From: Melioribacteraceae bacterium
GTDB lineage: Bacteria; Bacteroidota; Ignavibacteria; Ignavibacteriales; Melioribacteraceae
Length of the DNA: 43,167 nt
Direction of reading: 5' to 3'
Assembly: GCA_021647785.1 (NCBI GenBank)
Contig: JAKIUC010000036.1
Span: forward strand, 1-43,167
Shown: piece after piece, positions 34,681 through 43,167 of the stretch
How positions within the stretch are numbered: the first letter of the stretch is position 1
How the letters are laid out: every line of letters starts with the position of its first letter
Notes under the pieces: generated by a model
What the model was told of the DNA's origin: nothing
Seen by the model: the letters and a program-made list of their open reading frames with translations, nothing else
The model's database searches: none
Position numbers and translations under genes: made by a program

Positions 34681-35805
34681 ATGAAAAATATAATTCAAAA
34701 ACATACATTTTCAATTTTTTCTTTGGCTATAGCAACACTAATTACTGTAATTGCTGGTAGAGAGTTCCTAAATCAACACATTGCTTTCCCCCTCTACCCA
34801 TCAAAATCATTAACAAGAATTGAGAAACTGAGCAAATATAATCCGAACTTAAAAGATACTAATGGTGATACAGATATATATTATTTTGAAGGAACAAAGC
34901 CTGGTGGTAAAACTCTAATACTTGGTGGCACACATCCAAACGAGCCTGCAGCATTTCTCACAACCTATTTAATGCTTGAAAATATTAATATTGACGAAGG
35001 TACAATAATAATTATACCTCGTGCTAATAATAGTGCTTTTACACATGTTGATCCGCAAGAAGGGAACCCCAGTCATTTTCAAATAAAAGGAAAAAGTGGA
35101 ATAAGAACTTTTAGATTTGGCTCAAGAATTACCAACCCAATTGATCAGTGGCCAGACCCCGATTTGTATTTACACTATCCATCGGGGCAAAAACTTGCAG
35201 GACCTGAAACAAGAAATTTGAACCGCTCATTTCCAGGTAAAATTGATGGAACTATGACAGAGCGTATAGCATTTGCTATTGTTCAATTAATCAAGAAAGA
35301 AAAAATTGACTTGGCATTTGACCTACACGAGGCTGCACCAGAGTATCCTGTTGTTAATGCAATTGTAAGTTCGGAACGTAGCCAAGATATTGCATCGGAA
35401 GCAACTATGGAATTGGAATTTGAAGGACTCAATTATTCTTTAGAACCATCACCATATAATTTTCATGGGCTTAGCCATCGCGAATGGCAAGATTTTACAG
35501 ATACGTATCCGCTACTATTTGAAACAGCAAACCCTATTCAAGGAAGGCTTCGAGGAAAAACAGATGTAGAACTTTTGCTAACAGGAGCAGATAAAATGTA
35601 CTTAAAAGCTACGGCATTGGGTGAAGTTAGAGTCCCTTATGATAGTACAGGTATCCCTATGCGGTTAAGAGTTGGAAGACATATTGCAGCACTTATAAAA
35701 GTAATAGAAGTCTTTTCAAATAATTATCCTGAGAGAGCTGTACGCTTTTCTAATATCCCTACCTACGATGAAATTATGAATCTTGGTATTGAACATTATT
35801 TTTAA
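34681..35805 (+). CDS. Membrane-anchored M14/aspartoacylase-like zinc hydrolase
   Basis: A 374-residue protein with an N-terminal membrane segment (~10-26) that acts as an anchor or signal. The zinc-binding set of the succinylglutamate desuccinylase/aspartoacylase and M14 carboxypeptidase clan is present: His85 and Glu88 (GGTHPNEPAA) and His216 (AFDLHEAAPEY), with an Asn-Arg pair in ETRNLNRSFPG (~177-186) that in the family binds the substrate carboxylate. It should remove an acyl or amino-acid group outside the cytoplasm and pass the acid to the transporter. Substrate not determined. No distinct ribosome-binding site was seen. Confidence 0.75.
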   Translation: MKNIIQKHTFSIFSLAIATLITVIAGREFLNQHIAFPLYPSKSLTRIEKLSKYNPNLKDTNGDTDIYYFEGTKPGGKTLILGGTHPNEPAAFLTTYLMLENINIDEGTIIIIPRANNSAFTHVDPQEGNPSHFQIKGKSGIRTFRFGSRITNPIDQWPDPDLYLHYPSGQKLAGPETRNLNRSFPGKIDGTMTERIAFAIVQLIKKEKIDLAFDLHEAAPEYPVVNAIVSSERSQDIASEATMELEFEGLNYSLEPSPYNFHGLSHREWQDFTDTYPLLFETANPIQGRLRGKTDVELLLTGADKMYLKATALGEVRVPYDSTGIPMRLRVGRHIAALIKVIEVFSNNYPERAVRFSNIPTYDEIMNLGIEHYF

Positions 35806-35827
35806 ATTAAATATAACGGAGTAAATT

Positions 35828-36394
35828 ATGAAACAAATTCTTTTAATGGTTACAATGATTCTAATTTTTGGAATTACTATTGTAAACGCACAGAGTGAAA
35901 CAACAAACAAATTTAAAGCAGAAGACCCTGTTTTAATTACCAGCTCTGGGCAAAGTGCCGATATTTTAATGGTTAAAATTCTATGTAAAAAAGCATCATT
36001 AGAATACGAATTAAACAAATCGGCAACTCCCGATATACTAAGTAATTTTAAAAGTGTGATTATTGTCCCTGGTGGAAGTACCAAAGGATTGGGTGCTGCA
36101 AAGATTGATAAAGAAGAAGAGTATGCACGAACAAAAAAAATAATTGAGAAAGCTAAAAAAGAAGGTATAAAAATAATAGCTGTTCATGTTGGCGGAAAAT
36201 CTCGCCGCGGAGCTTTATCCGATTACTTTAACAAACTCGTTGCCGAAAACGCAGATCATATTATAGTGGTAAGTGGTGGAAACCAGGATAACTATTTCAC
36301 TAACATCGCGAAAGAACAAGAAATTGAAATTGATACTACTGAAAAAATTGTATTAATTACAGACGTTTTAAAAAGAATTTACAGTAAGGAATAG
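35828..36394 (+). CDS. Exported DUF6305-like protein
   Basis: A 188-residue protein with a signal peptide ending at IVNAQ. The mature part starts with PVLITSSGQSADILMVKILCKK, followed by SVIIVPGGSTKGLGAAKID and KIIAVHVGGKSRRGALSDYF, an alternating strand-helix (Rossmann-like) pattern. I associate this with DUF6305, a family of unknown role; that assignment is from memory of the pattern and is tentative. It begins 22 bases after the zinc hydrolase and ends two bases before the next gene. Being exported and adjacent to a permease that lacks DctP, it could serve as a ligand-binding component. Confidence 0.6.
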   Translation: MKQILLMVTMILIFGITIVNAQSETTNKFKAEDPVLITSSGQSADILMVKILCKKASLEYELNKSATPDILSNFKSVIIVPGGSTKGLGAAKIDKEEEYARTKKIIEKAKKEGIKIIAVHVGGKSRRGALSDYFNKLVAENADHIIVVSGGNQDNYFTNIAKEQEIEIDTTEKIVLITDVLKRIYSKE

Positions 36395-36396
36395 TT

Positions 36397-37608
36397 TTGC
36401 GTTTTTTAATTGTGATGATATTATTTATTAGTTCAAACCTTTTTTCGCAGGAAAACAAAGAAGGAAGTTTGATCCAATTGGTTGAAAACATAAAAACGGC
36501 AATGCCGGCAAGGGACAGCAACGGTTTTGTAAAACCAACTAGTGAAGAACAAAATAAATTTGCAGAAGTAATTAGCTTTATTGTTAACCAGCAACATTCC
36601 TCTGCCGATTCTGCTGCAAGGCTTTTCAGTTATATTCTTTATGATTGGAAGGATACAGAGAACAACGGAAAAGAGTATTACGTTCTTATGGAACCAAAAG
36701 CTAACGAAAGCGGTGGGGTAACTCGTGGTTGGGGTACATATATTTTTAATGAAAATGGAAATAATGATGTAGTAATTGAAGTGCCACATCCAAGATGGGA
36801 TTCTAACACATGGCAAGTTGGTTTTAGAGCATTTCAACAACTTAACTCTCAATATTTTCTTTTATCGGGAACACATAGATACGCAAATGGAAGGTATCCT
36901 GCACCAGCAGATCCAGCCCATAATACCGAAAATATTTTTTACACAGTTCATACACAGCTTGCCCCTAAAGCTAACCACGCAATCCAAATTCATGGTTTTA
37001 GTCGTAGCAATTCCAAATATGATGGGTATCCTGATGTTGTGATTAGTAACGGCACATCTAATCCTTCGGCAATATTAGATTCTCTTAAAACAGAAATTAC
37101 TACTGATGGATACTCTGTTGGAATTTTTGATGGAGTTAACTATTCGCATTTGGGAGCCAGAACTAATACTGAAGGGTTTTGGTCTAACATGAATAACCTT
37201 TCTTTCATTCATATTGAGATGGAATATTTTATAAGAGCATCCGATTCTGAATGGGAAAATATTTTAGGTGCATTATCAAGAACTTTTAATACCTCTACTG
37301 CAATTGATGATGATGTAGATTTGCTTTACCCGCAAGAGTTCGTTTTAAAACAAAATTACCCAAACCCTTTTAATCCTTCAACCAAAATTAAATATCAATT
37401 GCCAAGCAGAGGTTTTGTAAATTTAACAGTATATAATATACTTGGGATTAAGATTGCCTCTTTGGTAAATAAGGAACAATTGCCCGGATTATATTCTGTT
37501 GAGTTTAATCCGTCAACAGACGGAAAAGGTTTATCGAGCGGAGTTTATTTTTACAAATTATCTTTTGGTAGAAATTCTATTTCAAAAAAAATGATATATT
37601 TAAAATAA
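36397..37608 (+). CDS. T9SS-secreted putative metal-dependent amidohydrolase
   Basis: A 403-residue protein starting with TTG, two bases after the previous stop, with AAGGA upstream. A signal peptide ends near NLFSQ. The N-terminal domain has clustered His residues in conserved-looking contexts: H131 and D135 (EVPHPRWDSNT), H160-R161 (SGTHRYAN), H185, H194 and H199 (NHAIQIHGFSRS), and a late IHIEMEYFIR strand. This order loosely recalls N-formylglutamate amidohydrolase/carboxypeptidase-like folds, a tentative inference. The last ~85 residues are a T9SS sorting domain (LKQNYPNPFNPSTKIKYQLP, ending KKMIYLK), so it acts at the cell surface or outside. Confidence 0.6.
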   Translation: MRFLIVMILFISSNLFSQENKEGSLIQLVENIKTAMPARDSNGFVKPTSEEQNKFAEVISFIVNQQHSSADSAARLFSYILYDWKDTENNGKEYYVLMEPKANESGGVTRGWGTYIFNENGNNDVVIEVPHPRWDSNTWQVGFRAFQQLNSQYFLLSGTHRYANGRYPAPADPAHNTENIFYTVHTQLAPKANHAIQIHGFSRSNSKYDGYPDVVISNGTSNPSAILDSLKTEITTDGYSVGIFDGVNYSHLGARTNTEGFWSNMNNLSFIHIEMEYFIRASDSEWENILGALSRTFNTSTAIDDDVDLLYPQEFVLKQNYPNPFNPSTKIKYQLPSRGFVNLTVYNILGIKIASLVNKEQLPGLYSVEFNPSTDGKGLSSGVYFYKLSFGRNSISKKMIYLK

Positions 37609-37609
37609 T

Positions 37610-39097
37610 ATGAAAAATTTAATTATAAAAATATTAGTTCTTTTTACTGCACTTGCTTTCTTCAATTCATTTGCTTCTACTGTTGGAATTGCAACGGGGA
37701 ATAAAACGGTGGATGGGAGACCATTGCTATTCAAGAACAAAGACCAAACAGATAATTATCCGGAAGACGTTAATTATTATAACGGTGGATATGACTACTA
37801 CAGTTATGTGTTTCAGCAAGAGGATGGACAAAACCATACCCGTGCACGTATGGGAATTAACAATGTAGGGTTCGGGATAGTTTATTCCGATAGCGAAAAT
37901 CTAAAGGGTGCTTCATCTGGTCCATACGGCTCACAATTAACTGCAATAGCACTTAAAACTTGTTCCACTATTAATGATTTCCGAGAACTTTTGAACGATA
38001 CCAACAACGAACGAAAAGCACATAATCATTTTGCTATTATCGATTCTACAGGAAAAGGGGCAATGTTTGAAGTTGATGGATTCTCTTACATCGAAATTCC
38101 AATAATTGATAGCATAGGAGTTATGGCTAACACCGCCAAGTTTCATCCAAATAGAACCGCTCCCTCATCAGGCAGTACTTCGCCACAACGAGAAGCACGT
38201 GCATTGTATTTGCTTTCACACGCTCCCGCCGAAGGTTTAGATTACAAATATTTTACTGATGAGATAATTAAAGATTTTTCTAAAACACAACAAGATGAAG
38301 ACAATATGCCTGTTGGGCAATATTCTACAAATCCTGTTCTTTCCCGATACAAAACGTCAATAGGAGGAGTTATTAAAGGTGTGTTGCCTAATGATAATGT
38401 TTTGGTAGAGAGTGCAATGTGGCTCTGTTTAAGCGAACCATCATTAACAATTGCGTTACCATTTTTTACAAATGTTACTTCAATTCCGTCCTTTATTCGT
38501 TCCAACTCAAGTGGTGATGGAATGGCTGGCTCATCCGATAGAGTTAGAAGATTGGTTTATAATTACAGTGGCGGACGCTACTCAGACCGTTATGCCGACA
38601 CATACGACCTCCTCAGAATTAGAGAACACACATTTAGAATTCAAGATAGTTTGTTAAATAGTTATAAAAAAAATCTTCCAATCTGGATTGAGCAATCTCC
38701 CGAAGTAGCTGCGGATAATATGAAAATATGGATGGATGATATTCACTTTTGGGCAAAAAGTAAATACGATTCACTAATTGTAATTTTGGATATTAATGAA
38801 ATAAAAAGTGAAATAAAAAAAACTTATAATTTGAAACAGAACTATCCGAATCCTTTTAATTCGACAACAAGAATTAAATACACAATACCTAACGATGTAG
38901 ATGGGACAAGTTCAAATGTAAAACTAACAGTGTACGATACTCTCGGTAAGTTAGTTGCTGTTTTATTAAACAGAGAACAAAGAGCAGGAGAATACGAGGT
39001 TTCCTTTAACGCGACATCTCTTGCCAGTGGTAATTTTTTTTACAAATTAGAAGTTGCTGGAATTGTTGAATCGAAAAAAATGATATATCTTAAATGA
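37610..39097 (+). CDS. T9SS-secreted Ntn-type amidase with predicted Ser nucleophile
   Basis: A 495-residue exported protein of the C69/acyltransferase-like Ntn-hydrolase group. The mature N-terminus STVGIATGNKTVDGRPLLFKNKD aligns with ECTIGVASGNVTSDGRPLIWKTRD of the paralogue at 40818, with Ser23 in place of the nucleophilic Cys. The predicted signal-peptidase site (SFA before Ser23) would expose that Ser directly. Other matching features are MGINNVGFGIVYSDS, an Asn/Asp-rich core and SSGDGMAG. A T9SS sorting domain closes it (LKQNYPNPFNSTTRIKYTIP, ending KKMIYLK). The start is one base after the previous stop. It probably cleaves amide bonds of peptides or N-acyl amino acids, provided Ser works as nucleophile. 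Confidence 0.72.
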   Translation: MKNLIIKILVLFTALAFFNSFASTVGIATGNKTVDGRPLLFKNKDQTDNYPEDVNYYNGGYDYYSYVFQQEDGQNHTRARMGINNVGFGIVYSDSENLKGASSGPYGSQLTAIALKTCSTINDFRELLNDTNNERKAHNHFAIIDSTGKGAMFEVDGFSYIEIPIIDSIGVMANTAKFHPNRTAPSSGSTSPQREARALYLLSHAPAEGLDYKYFTDEIIKDFSKTQQDEDNMPVGQYSTNPVLSRYKTSIGGVIKGVLPNDNVLVESAMWLCLSEPSLTIALPFFTNVTSIPSFIRSNSSGDGMAGSSDRVRRLVYNYSGGRYSDRYADTYDLLRIREHTFRIQDSLLNSYKKNLPIWIEQSPEVAADNMKIWMDDIHFWAKSKYDSLIVILDINEIKSEIKKTYNLKQNYPNPFNSTTRIKYTIPNDVDGTSSNVKLTVYDTLGKLVAVLLNREQRAGEYEVSFNATSLASGNFFYKLEVAGIVESKKMIYLK

Positions 39098-40800
39098 AAA
39101 AGAATAAACACATAAAAATATTTCTAACAATAATTATAACATTTTTTGCAACCCTTACTATTGCTGCACAAGAAGTTGCAAAGATAGATACCTCCTACAA
39201 AGCAATGGTCGTAGCAGCTCATCCCGAAGCAGTAAAAGTTGGTGTTAAAATAATTAAGAATGGTGGCAATGCCGTTGATGCAGCTATAGCTTCTGCTTTT
39301 ATGATCGGTGTTGTGGAACCACACGCATCAGGACTTGGTGGTGGTGGCGGAATGGTAATCTATTTGAATAATGATAAATCGTTTCATTACATCGATTACT
39401 ATATGCAAACGTCTTTACACCCAGATACCAACTATGTACGTGAAGATATTTATACTCCACGTTCTATTTGCATACCCGGTACGCCAGCCGGACTTTTGAA
39501 GGCTCATAAATTATTTGGCAAATTACCTCTGCATATTGTATTGCAACCCGCAATAGATATAGCACGAAACGGATTTGAAGTTTCAGAAAAATTTTACACT
39601 AACTTATTAGATAAGTTGGATGTAATTACATTATATCCAGAAACAGAAAAGCTATTATTCAAAAACGATTTTCCTGTTGGAGTAGGTGATACAGTTCTTA
39701 ATCTTGAATTAGCAAATGTTTTGGATAAATTAGTTACTGATGGTGCAGATTATTTTTACAATGGAGAGTTTGCAAAAAAAGCTGCGGAAGAAATACAGAA
39801 AGCTGGCGGTTATCTTACAAAAGAAGATTTTAAAAATTACAAACCAATACTTAAAAAACCAGCTAAAATTTTGTATAGAGATTATGAAATATTTTCAGCT
39901 CCACCACCTCAGTCTGGGGCTACTATGCTGGAGATACTAAATATTTTTGAAAACATAACTATAGATAACATTTCAACCAAGTCTTGGAATTCTGAAACTG
40001 TTCATTTATTCTGTGAAGCAAGTAAACGTGCCGATGCCGATAGATATGTTTATATGGGCGATCCAGCTACAACCAATATTCCACTTATAGGATTGCTTAG
40101 TCAGGAATATGCCAATAAACGATTTGCCGATATTGATTTATCAAAAATTAAATATGAAAATAATCAAGATATTCCTGCAGGTAATCCTAATAAATACAAT
40201 GAAAAAATAAAAAGTAAATTAAGCAAACCCGATGTAGATGAAGGTGGGCATACAACTCACATTTCTGTGGTAGATAGAGAGGGAAATGCTGTTTCGTTAA
40301 CTCAAACTATTGGAATGTTTTTTGGAAGTGGTTTCTCTTCGCAAGGTGTTATTTTTAATTCGGCAATGTCTATCTTTTATAAGAAGCCCTCGCCAAACCA
40401 TATTGCACCAAGTAGGCGACCACTTACAACAATTAGCCCAACAATTATAATGAAGGATGGCGAATTAACTTCTGTGATAGGCACTCCAGGGGGCGGACGC
40501 ATATTCAACGTGCTTGCACAAAAAATAATTGAATTAATAGATTTTAAAATATCACCATTAAATACAATACTAAACCCACGTTTTAATGTAAGAATTCGTT
40601 CCAAATATTTATCTATGGAGAATGGTTTTGATGCTGTCATGCTTGAAGATTTGAAGAAAATGGGGTATCAATTAAAAATGTATAATAAAATGAACTCCTA
40701 TTTTGGCGGGGTACAATTAATTTATTACGATAAAAAAATAAAACAATTTATTGGAGTTTCTGATCCGCGTCGCGATGGCGGAGCATTAGGAATTAATTAA
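39094..40800 (+). CDS. ggt: Gamma-glutamyltransferase (first copy)
   Basis: A 568-residue exported Ntn-hydrolase that cleaves gamma-glutamyl amides such as glutathione by hydrolysis or transfer. The signal peptide ends at LTIAAQ. The large subunit has NGGNAVDAAIASAFMIGVVEPHASGLGGGGGMVIY. Self-cleavage is expected before Thr387 (EGGHTTHISVVDREGNAVSLTQTIG), giving the catalytic Thr at the start of the small subunit. SRRPLTTISPTIIM and TPGGGRIFN lie downstream. No T9SS domain is present, so it probably acts in the periplasm. It overlaps the preceding gene as ATGA. Confidence 0.9.
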   Translation: MKKNKHIKIFLTIIITFFATLTIAAQEVAKIDTSYKAMVVAAHPEAVKVGVKIIKNGGNAVDAAIASAFMIGVVEPHASGLGGGGGMVIYLNNDKSFHYIDYYMQTSLHPDTNYVREDIYTPRSICIPGTPAGLLKAHKLFGKLPLHIVLQPAIDIARNGFEVSEKFYTNLLDKLDVITLYPETEKLLFKNDFPVGVGDTVLNLELANVLDKLVTDGADYFYNGEFAKKAAEEIQKAGGYLTKEDFKNYKPILKKPAKILYRDYEIFSAPPPQSGATMLEILNIFENITIDNISTKSWNSETVHLFCEASKRADADRYVYMGDPATTNIPLIGLLSQEYANKRFADIDLSKIKYENNQDIPAGNPNKYNEKIKSKLSKPDVDEGGHTTHISVVDREGNAVSLTQTIGMFFGSGFSSQGVIFNSAMSIFYKKPSPNHIAPSRRPLTTISPTIIMKDGELTSVIGTPGGGRIFNVLAQKIIELIDFKISPLNTILNPRFNVRIRSKYLSMENGFDAVMLEDLKKMGYQLKMYNKMNSYFGGVQLIYYDKKIKQFIGVSDPRRDGGALGIN

Positions 40801-40817
40801 AATTAGGGATATTAAAT

Positions 40818-42344
40818 ATGAAAATAATGCTTAAAATTTTTTCAATTCTTTTTTTACTATTAGTCTTATTCAATGGGACTAATGCACAAGATAATGAAGA
40901 ATGTACAATTGGTGTTGCGTCAGGAAATGTTACAAGTGATGGAAGACCTCTAATTTGGAAAACAAGAGATTATATAACGGCTCTTAATAATGAACTCGTT
41001 TATAATACTACATTTGATATTAACTTTCTTTCAATTATAACAGCAGGAAAAACATACGCTTGGATGGGTGTAAACGATAGTGGGTTTGCAATTCTAAATT
41101 CTCTTACTTCCGATTTACAGCGAGGTACATCAGGGTTTAGTAATGGTTCTTTAATGCGCGAGGCACTTGGCACTTGTGCCACCATAGCCGAGTTTCAATC
41201 GTTTCTTGATGAAACAAATTTAACTGGAAGACGAACGCGAGGCAACTTTGCCGTGCTTGATAAAACTGGTGAAGCTGCACTTTATGAAATAGATGGTTCA
41301 ACCTATTGGAAATATGACGCAAATAATTCTACACAAACCCCATATGGATATATTATAAGAACAAATTTTGCACTTAATGGTGATGGAACTAGTGGTGGTG
41401 GTTACGAAAGATTTGCAAGATCATCAGATTTAATACATTCGTTTTCTATTGGCGATTCATTAAACTATAAAAGCATTATACGACACCAAATGAGAGATTT
41501 TTCCAAAAACAATGAAGGTGTCAGCATTCCTTTTGAAGGTCAATGGATTACTGGGCGTCCCTATGGCTATATATATACCGATAAAAGTATTTGTAGAGCA
41601 TCATCAGTTTCAGCTACGGTTATTCAAGGAATATTATCAGGCGAATCGGAAAAACTAACTACTATGTGGACTATGTTAGGGCAACCCGCAGCATCAATTA
41701 CCGTTCCCTATTGGTCTGTAGGGGCTACGCCAGAAGAAGCAAATGGAAGTTCTACAGCACCACTGTGCGATATTTCGCTACAAATTAAATCCGTTCTGTT
41801 CGATTATGCAGATAATTCAAATTATATCGATTCATATAAATTGCTTGATGGAACTGGTGGCGGACTTTGGACTGATATTTTTCCCGCTGAAGATTCAATA
41901 TTTTATAAAGCCGAGCAATTGCTTAGTAAATGGCGAGGTGGAGATTTTACAGTTAGCGAAATATTATCTTCAGAAGCCGAGTTAGCAAACGATGCTTATA
42001 AAACTTTGCAACAGGCTTATTACATATTAACCGATGTTAATGATACTGAACACGCAACGCAATTAAATAGTTTTCAACTTAGTCAAAATTATCCTAATCC
42101 ATTTAACCCAAGCACAAAGATTAATTTTACATTACCTAAATATAGTTATGTAACTTTGAAAATATATGATTTGTTAGGGCAAGAAGTTGCTACATTAATT
42201 AATAACAATATGGAAAAAGGAACTCACACAGCAATTTGGAGTGTAGAAAATGAAAATCTATCAAGCGGTATTTATTTGTACAGGATATCTGTAAAAGGGG
42301 ATGGAAATTTTACAGCATTTAAAAAACTTATTCTGTTAAAGTGA
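40818..42344 (+). CDS. T9SS-secreted Ntn-type amidase with Cys nucleophile
   Basis: A 508-residue paralogue of the protein at 37610. The signal peptide ends at NGTNA (Ala23); five residues (QDNEE) precede Cys29 of CTIGVASGNVTSDGRPLIWKTRD, so an autocatalytic step is expected to free the Cys, as in penicillin V acylase and peptidase C69-type enzymes. Later segments AWMGVNDSGFAILNS and RTRGNFAVLDKTGEAALYEIDG match the family. A T9SS sorting domain ends it (LSQNYPNPFNPSTKINFTLP, then LLGQEVATL, ending KKLILLK). A ribosome-binding site (AGGGA) supports the start, 17 bases after the gamma-glutamyltransferase gene. Confidence 0.8.
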   Translation: MKIMLKIFSILFLLLVLFNGTNAQDNEECTIGVASGNVTSDGRPLIWKTRDYITALNNELVYNTTFDINFLSIITAGKTYAWMGVNDSGFAILNSLTSDLQRGTSGFSNGSLMREALGTCATIAEFQSFLDETNLTGRRTRGNFAVLDKTGEAALYEIDGSTYWKYDANNSTQTPYGYIIRTNFALNGDGTSGGGYERFARSSDLIHSFSIGDSLNYKSIIRHQMRDFSKNNEGVSIPFEGQWITGRPYGYIYTDKSICRASSVSATVIQGILSGESEKLTTMWTMLGQPAASITVPYWSVGATPEEANGSSTAPLCDISLQIKSVLFDYADNSNYIDSYKLLDGTGGGLWTDIFPAEDSIFYKAEQLLSKWRGGDFTVSEILSSEAELANDAYKTLQQAYYILTDVNDTEHATQLNSFQLSQNYPNPFNPSTKINFTLPKYSYVTLKIYDLLGQEVATLINNNMEKGTHTAIWSVENENLSSGIYLYRISVKGDGNFTAFKKLILLK

Positions 42345-42378
42345 TGCAAATTAATCAATAAAATTTAAAGGTAACATT

Positions 42379-43167
42379 TTGAAAAAATATAATAGTTTTT
42401 ATTGCAGAGTAAAGAATGTAAAATTTTTAGGTCTTCTACTTTTTCTTAATATTATTTTTATTACACATAACTATTCCCAAGATGTAGTATCAAAAAATGG
42501 GATGGTTGCAAGTGCTCATCCTTTAGCTTCAAATGCTGGATTGCAAATTCTTGAAGAAGGCGGTAATGCTATTGATGCAATGGTAGCAACAGCGTTTGCT
42601 CTTGGTGTTGTTGAACCAAGTGCTTCTGGGATAGGTGGTGGTGGTTTTTTAACAATTAAATTATCTACCGAAAGCAATGGCGTAACAATCGATTTTAGAG
42701 AAAAAGCACCATACAGAGCAACACCAAAAATTTATTATTCAGAAGGTAAAAGTTTTAAAGAAATGGTTCGTAGTGGAGGCATGTCAATAGGGGTGCCTGG
42801 TACCGTTGCAGGGCTTACACTCGCCCTTAAAAAATATGGAACAATGAATTTAGAACAAGTACTTAAGCCTGCAATAAAATACGCACAGAATGGCTTTGAG
42901 GTTTCAGAAAAATTCTCAAACATGATAGTGGAAGCCTACGATGTAATTTCTGAAAATGATGCTACTTCAAAAATATATCTTAGTGACGGATTGCCTTTTA
43001 TGGAAGGTGCAATTATTAAAAATCCGGATTTTGCTAAAACTTTAATAAAATTAGGAAGTAAGGGTGCAGATTGTTTTTATAAAGGAGAAATTGCAAAAGC
43101 TATTGCCTCTGAAATGAAAGATGAAAACGGAATTATAACTATTAAGGATTTAAGTAACTACAAAGCT
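42379..43167 (+). CDS. ggt: Gamma-glutamyltransferase (second copy), 3'-truncated
   Basis: The frame is open to the window edge; 263 residues are visible. It starts at TTG (42379) with AAAGG upstream; a hydrophobic export signal ends near HNYSQ. The large-subunit signatures are present: EEGGNAIDAMVATAFALGVVEPSASGIGGGGFL, FREKAPYRATP and GVPGTVAGLTLALKKYG. The catalytic Thr region lies beyond the window. It differs clearly from the first copy, and its FREKAP segment is the standard form, so this may be the more typical enzyme. An ATG further downstream is possible but would lose the signal peptide. Confidence 0.85.
   Translation, partial: MKKYNSFYCRVKNVKFLGLLLFLNIIFITHNYSQDVVSKNGMVASAHPLASNAGLQILEEGGNAIDAMVATAFALGVVEPSASGIGGGGFLTIKLSTESNGVTIDFREKAPYRATPKIYYSEGKSFKEMVRSGGMSIGVPGTVAGLTLALKKYGTMNLEQVLKPAIKYAQNGFEVSEKFSNMIVEAYDVISENDATSKIYLSDGLPFMEGAIIKNPDFAKTLIKLGSKGADCFYKGEIAKAIASEMKDENGIITIKDLSNYKA

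Noticed and set aside
1-43167. tRNA or rRNA genes
   Set aside because: None was noticed by eye; a covariance-model scan would be needed to exclude a tRNA fully.

Overview
The window is AT-rich and comes from a member of the Bacteroidota/Chlorobi group, most likely Ignavibacteria (Ignavibacteriales). The evidence is repeated C-terminal type IX secretion (T9SS) sorting domains with the signature QNYPNPFNPxT, a PorV/PorQ-like outer-membrane protein, a carboxypeptidase-regulatory-domain TonB receptor, and an 11-gene complex I operon without nuoE, nuoF or nuoG. No database was searched; all family calls rest on motifs read from the sequence.

Region 1 (1-2900): the 3' end of a large T9SS-secreted protein, then an island of short palindromic repeats, a hypothetical gene, a ParE/RelE-type toxin-antitoxin pair and two strong hairpins.

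Region 2 (2886-15867, minus strand): complex I in the order nuoA-B-C-D-H-I-J-K-L-M-N. The operon carries several insertions: a two-gene cassette (SMC/OLD-like ATPase plus a putative PD-(D/E)XK nuclease) exactly between nuoL and nuoM, an orphan 56-aa antitoxin-like gene between nuoI and nuoH, and repeat elements in the nuoJ/nuoI, nuoD/nuoC and nuoC/nuoB gaps. A candidate promoter lies just upstream of nuoA.

Region 3 (16048-19080, plus strand): proB and proA for proline synthesis, followed by the degraded remains of an IS4-type transposase on the minus strand.

Region 4 (19080-26456): a signalling block with a 1281-aa histidine kinase whose exported half is made of YCF48-like, FG-GAP/VCBS and ASPIC/UnbV repeats, an NtrC-type sigma-54 activator, a single-domain receiver and a T9SS-secreted sialidase-like propeller protein. 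Two tandem dyad sites lie upstream of the receiver gene.

Region 5 (26528-33173): a TonB receptor, a large T9SS-type secreted protein and a PorV-like protein, resembling an outer-membrane capture cassette.

Region 6 (33213 to the end): a tightly packed plus-strand gene run with a DctM-type TRAP permease (no ordinary DctP or DctQ beside it), a 49-aa membrane protein, a membrane-anchored M14/aspartoacylase-like zinc hydrolase, a secreted DUF6305-like protein, a T9SS-secreted histidine-rich putative hydrolase, then Ntn-amidase, gamma-glutamyltransferase, Ntn-amidase, gamma-glutamyltransferase. I infer that it degrades gamma-glutamyl or N-acyl amide compounds outside the cytoplasm and imports the product. 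The two best candidates for undescribed systems are this locus and the ATPase-nuclease cassette inside the nuo operon.
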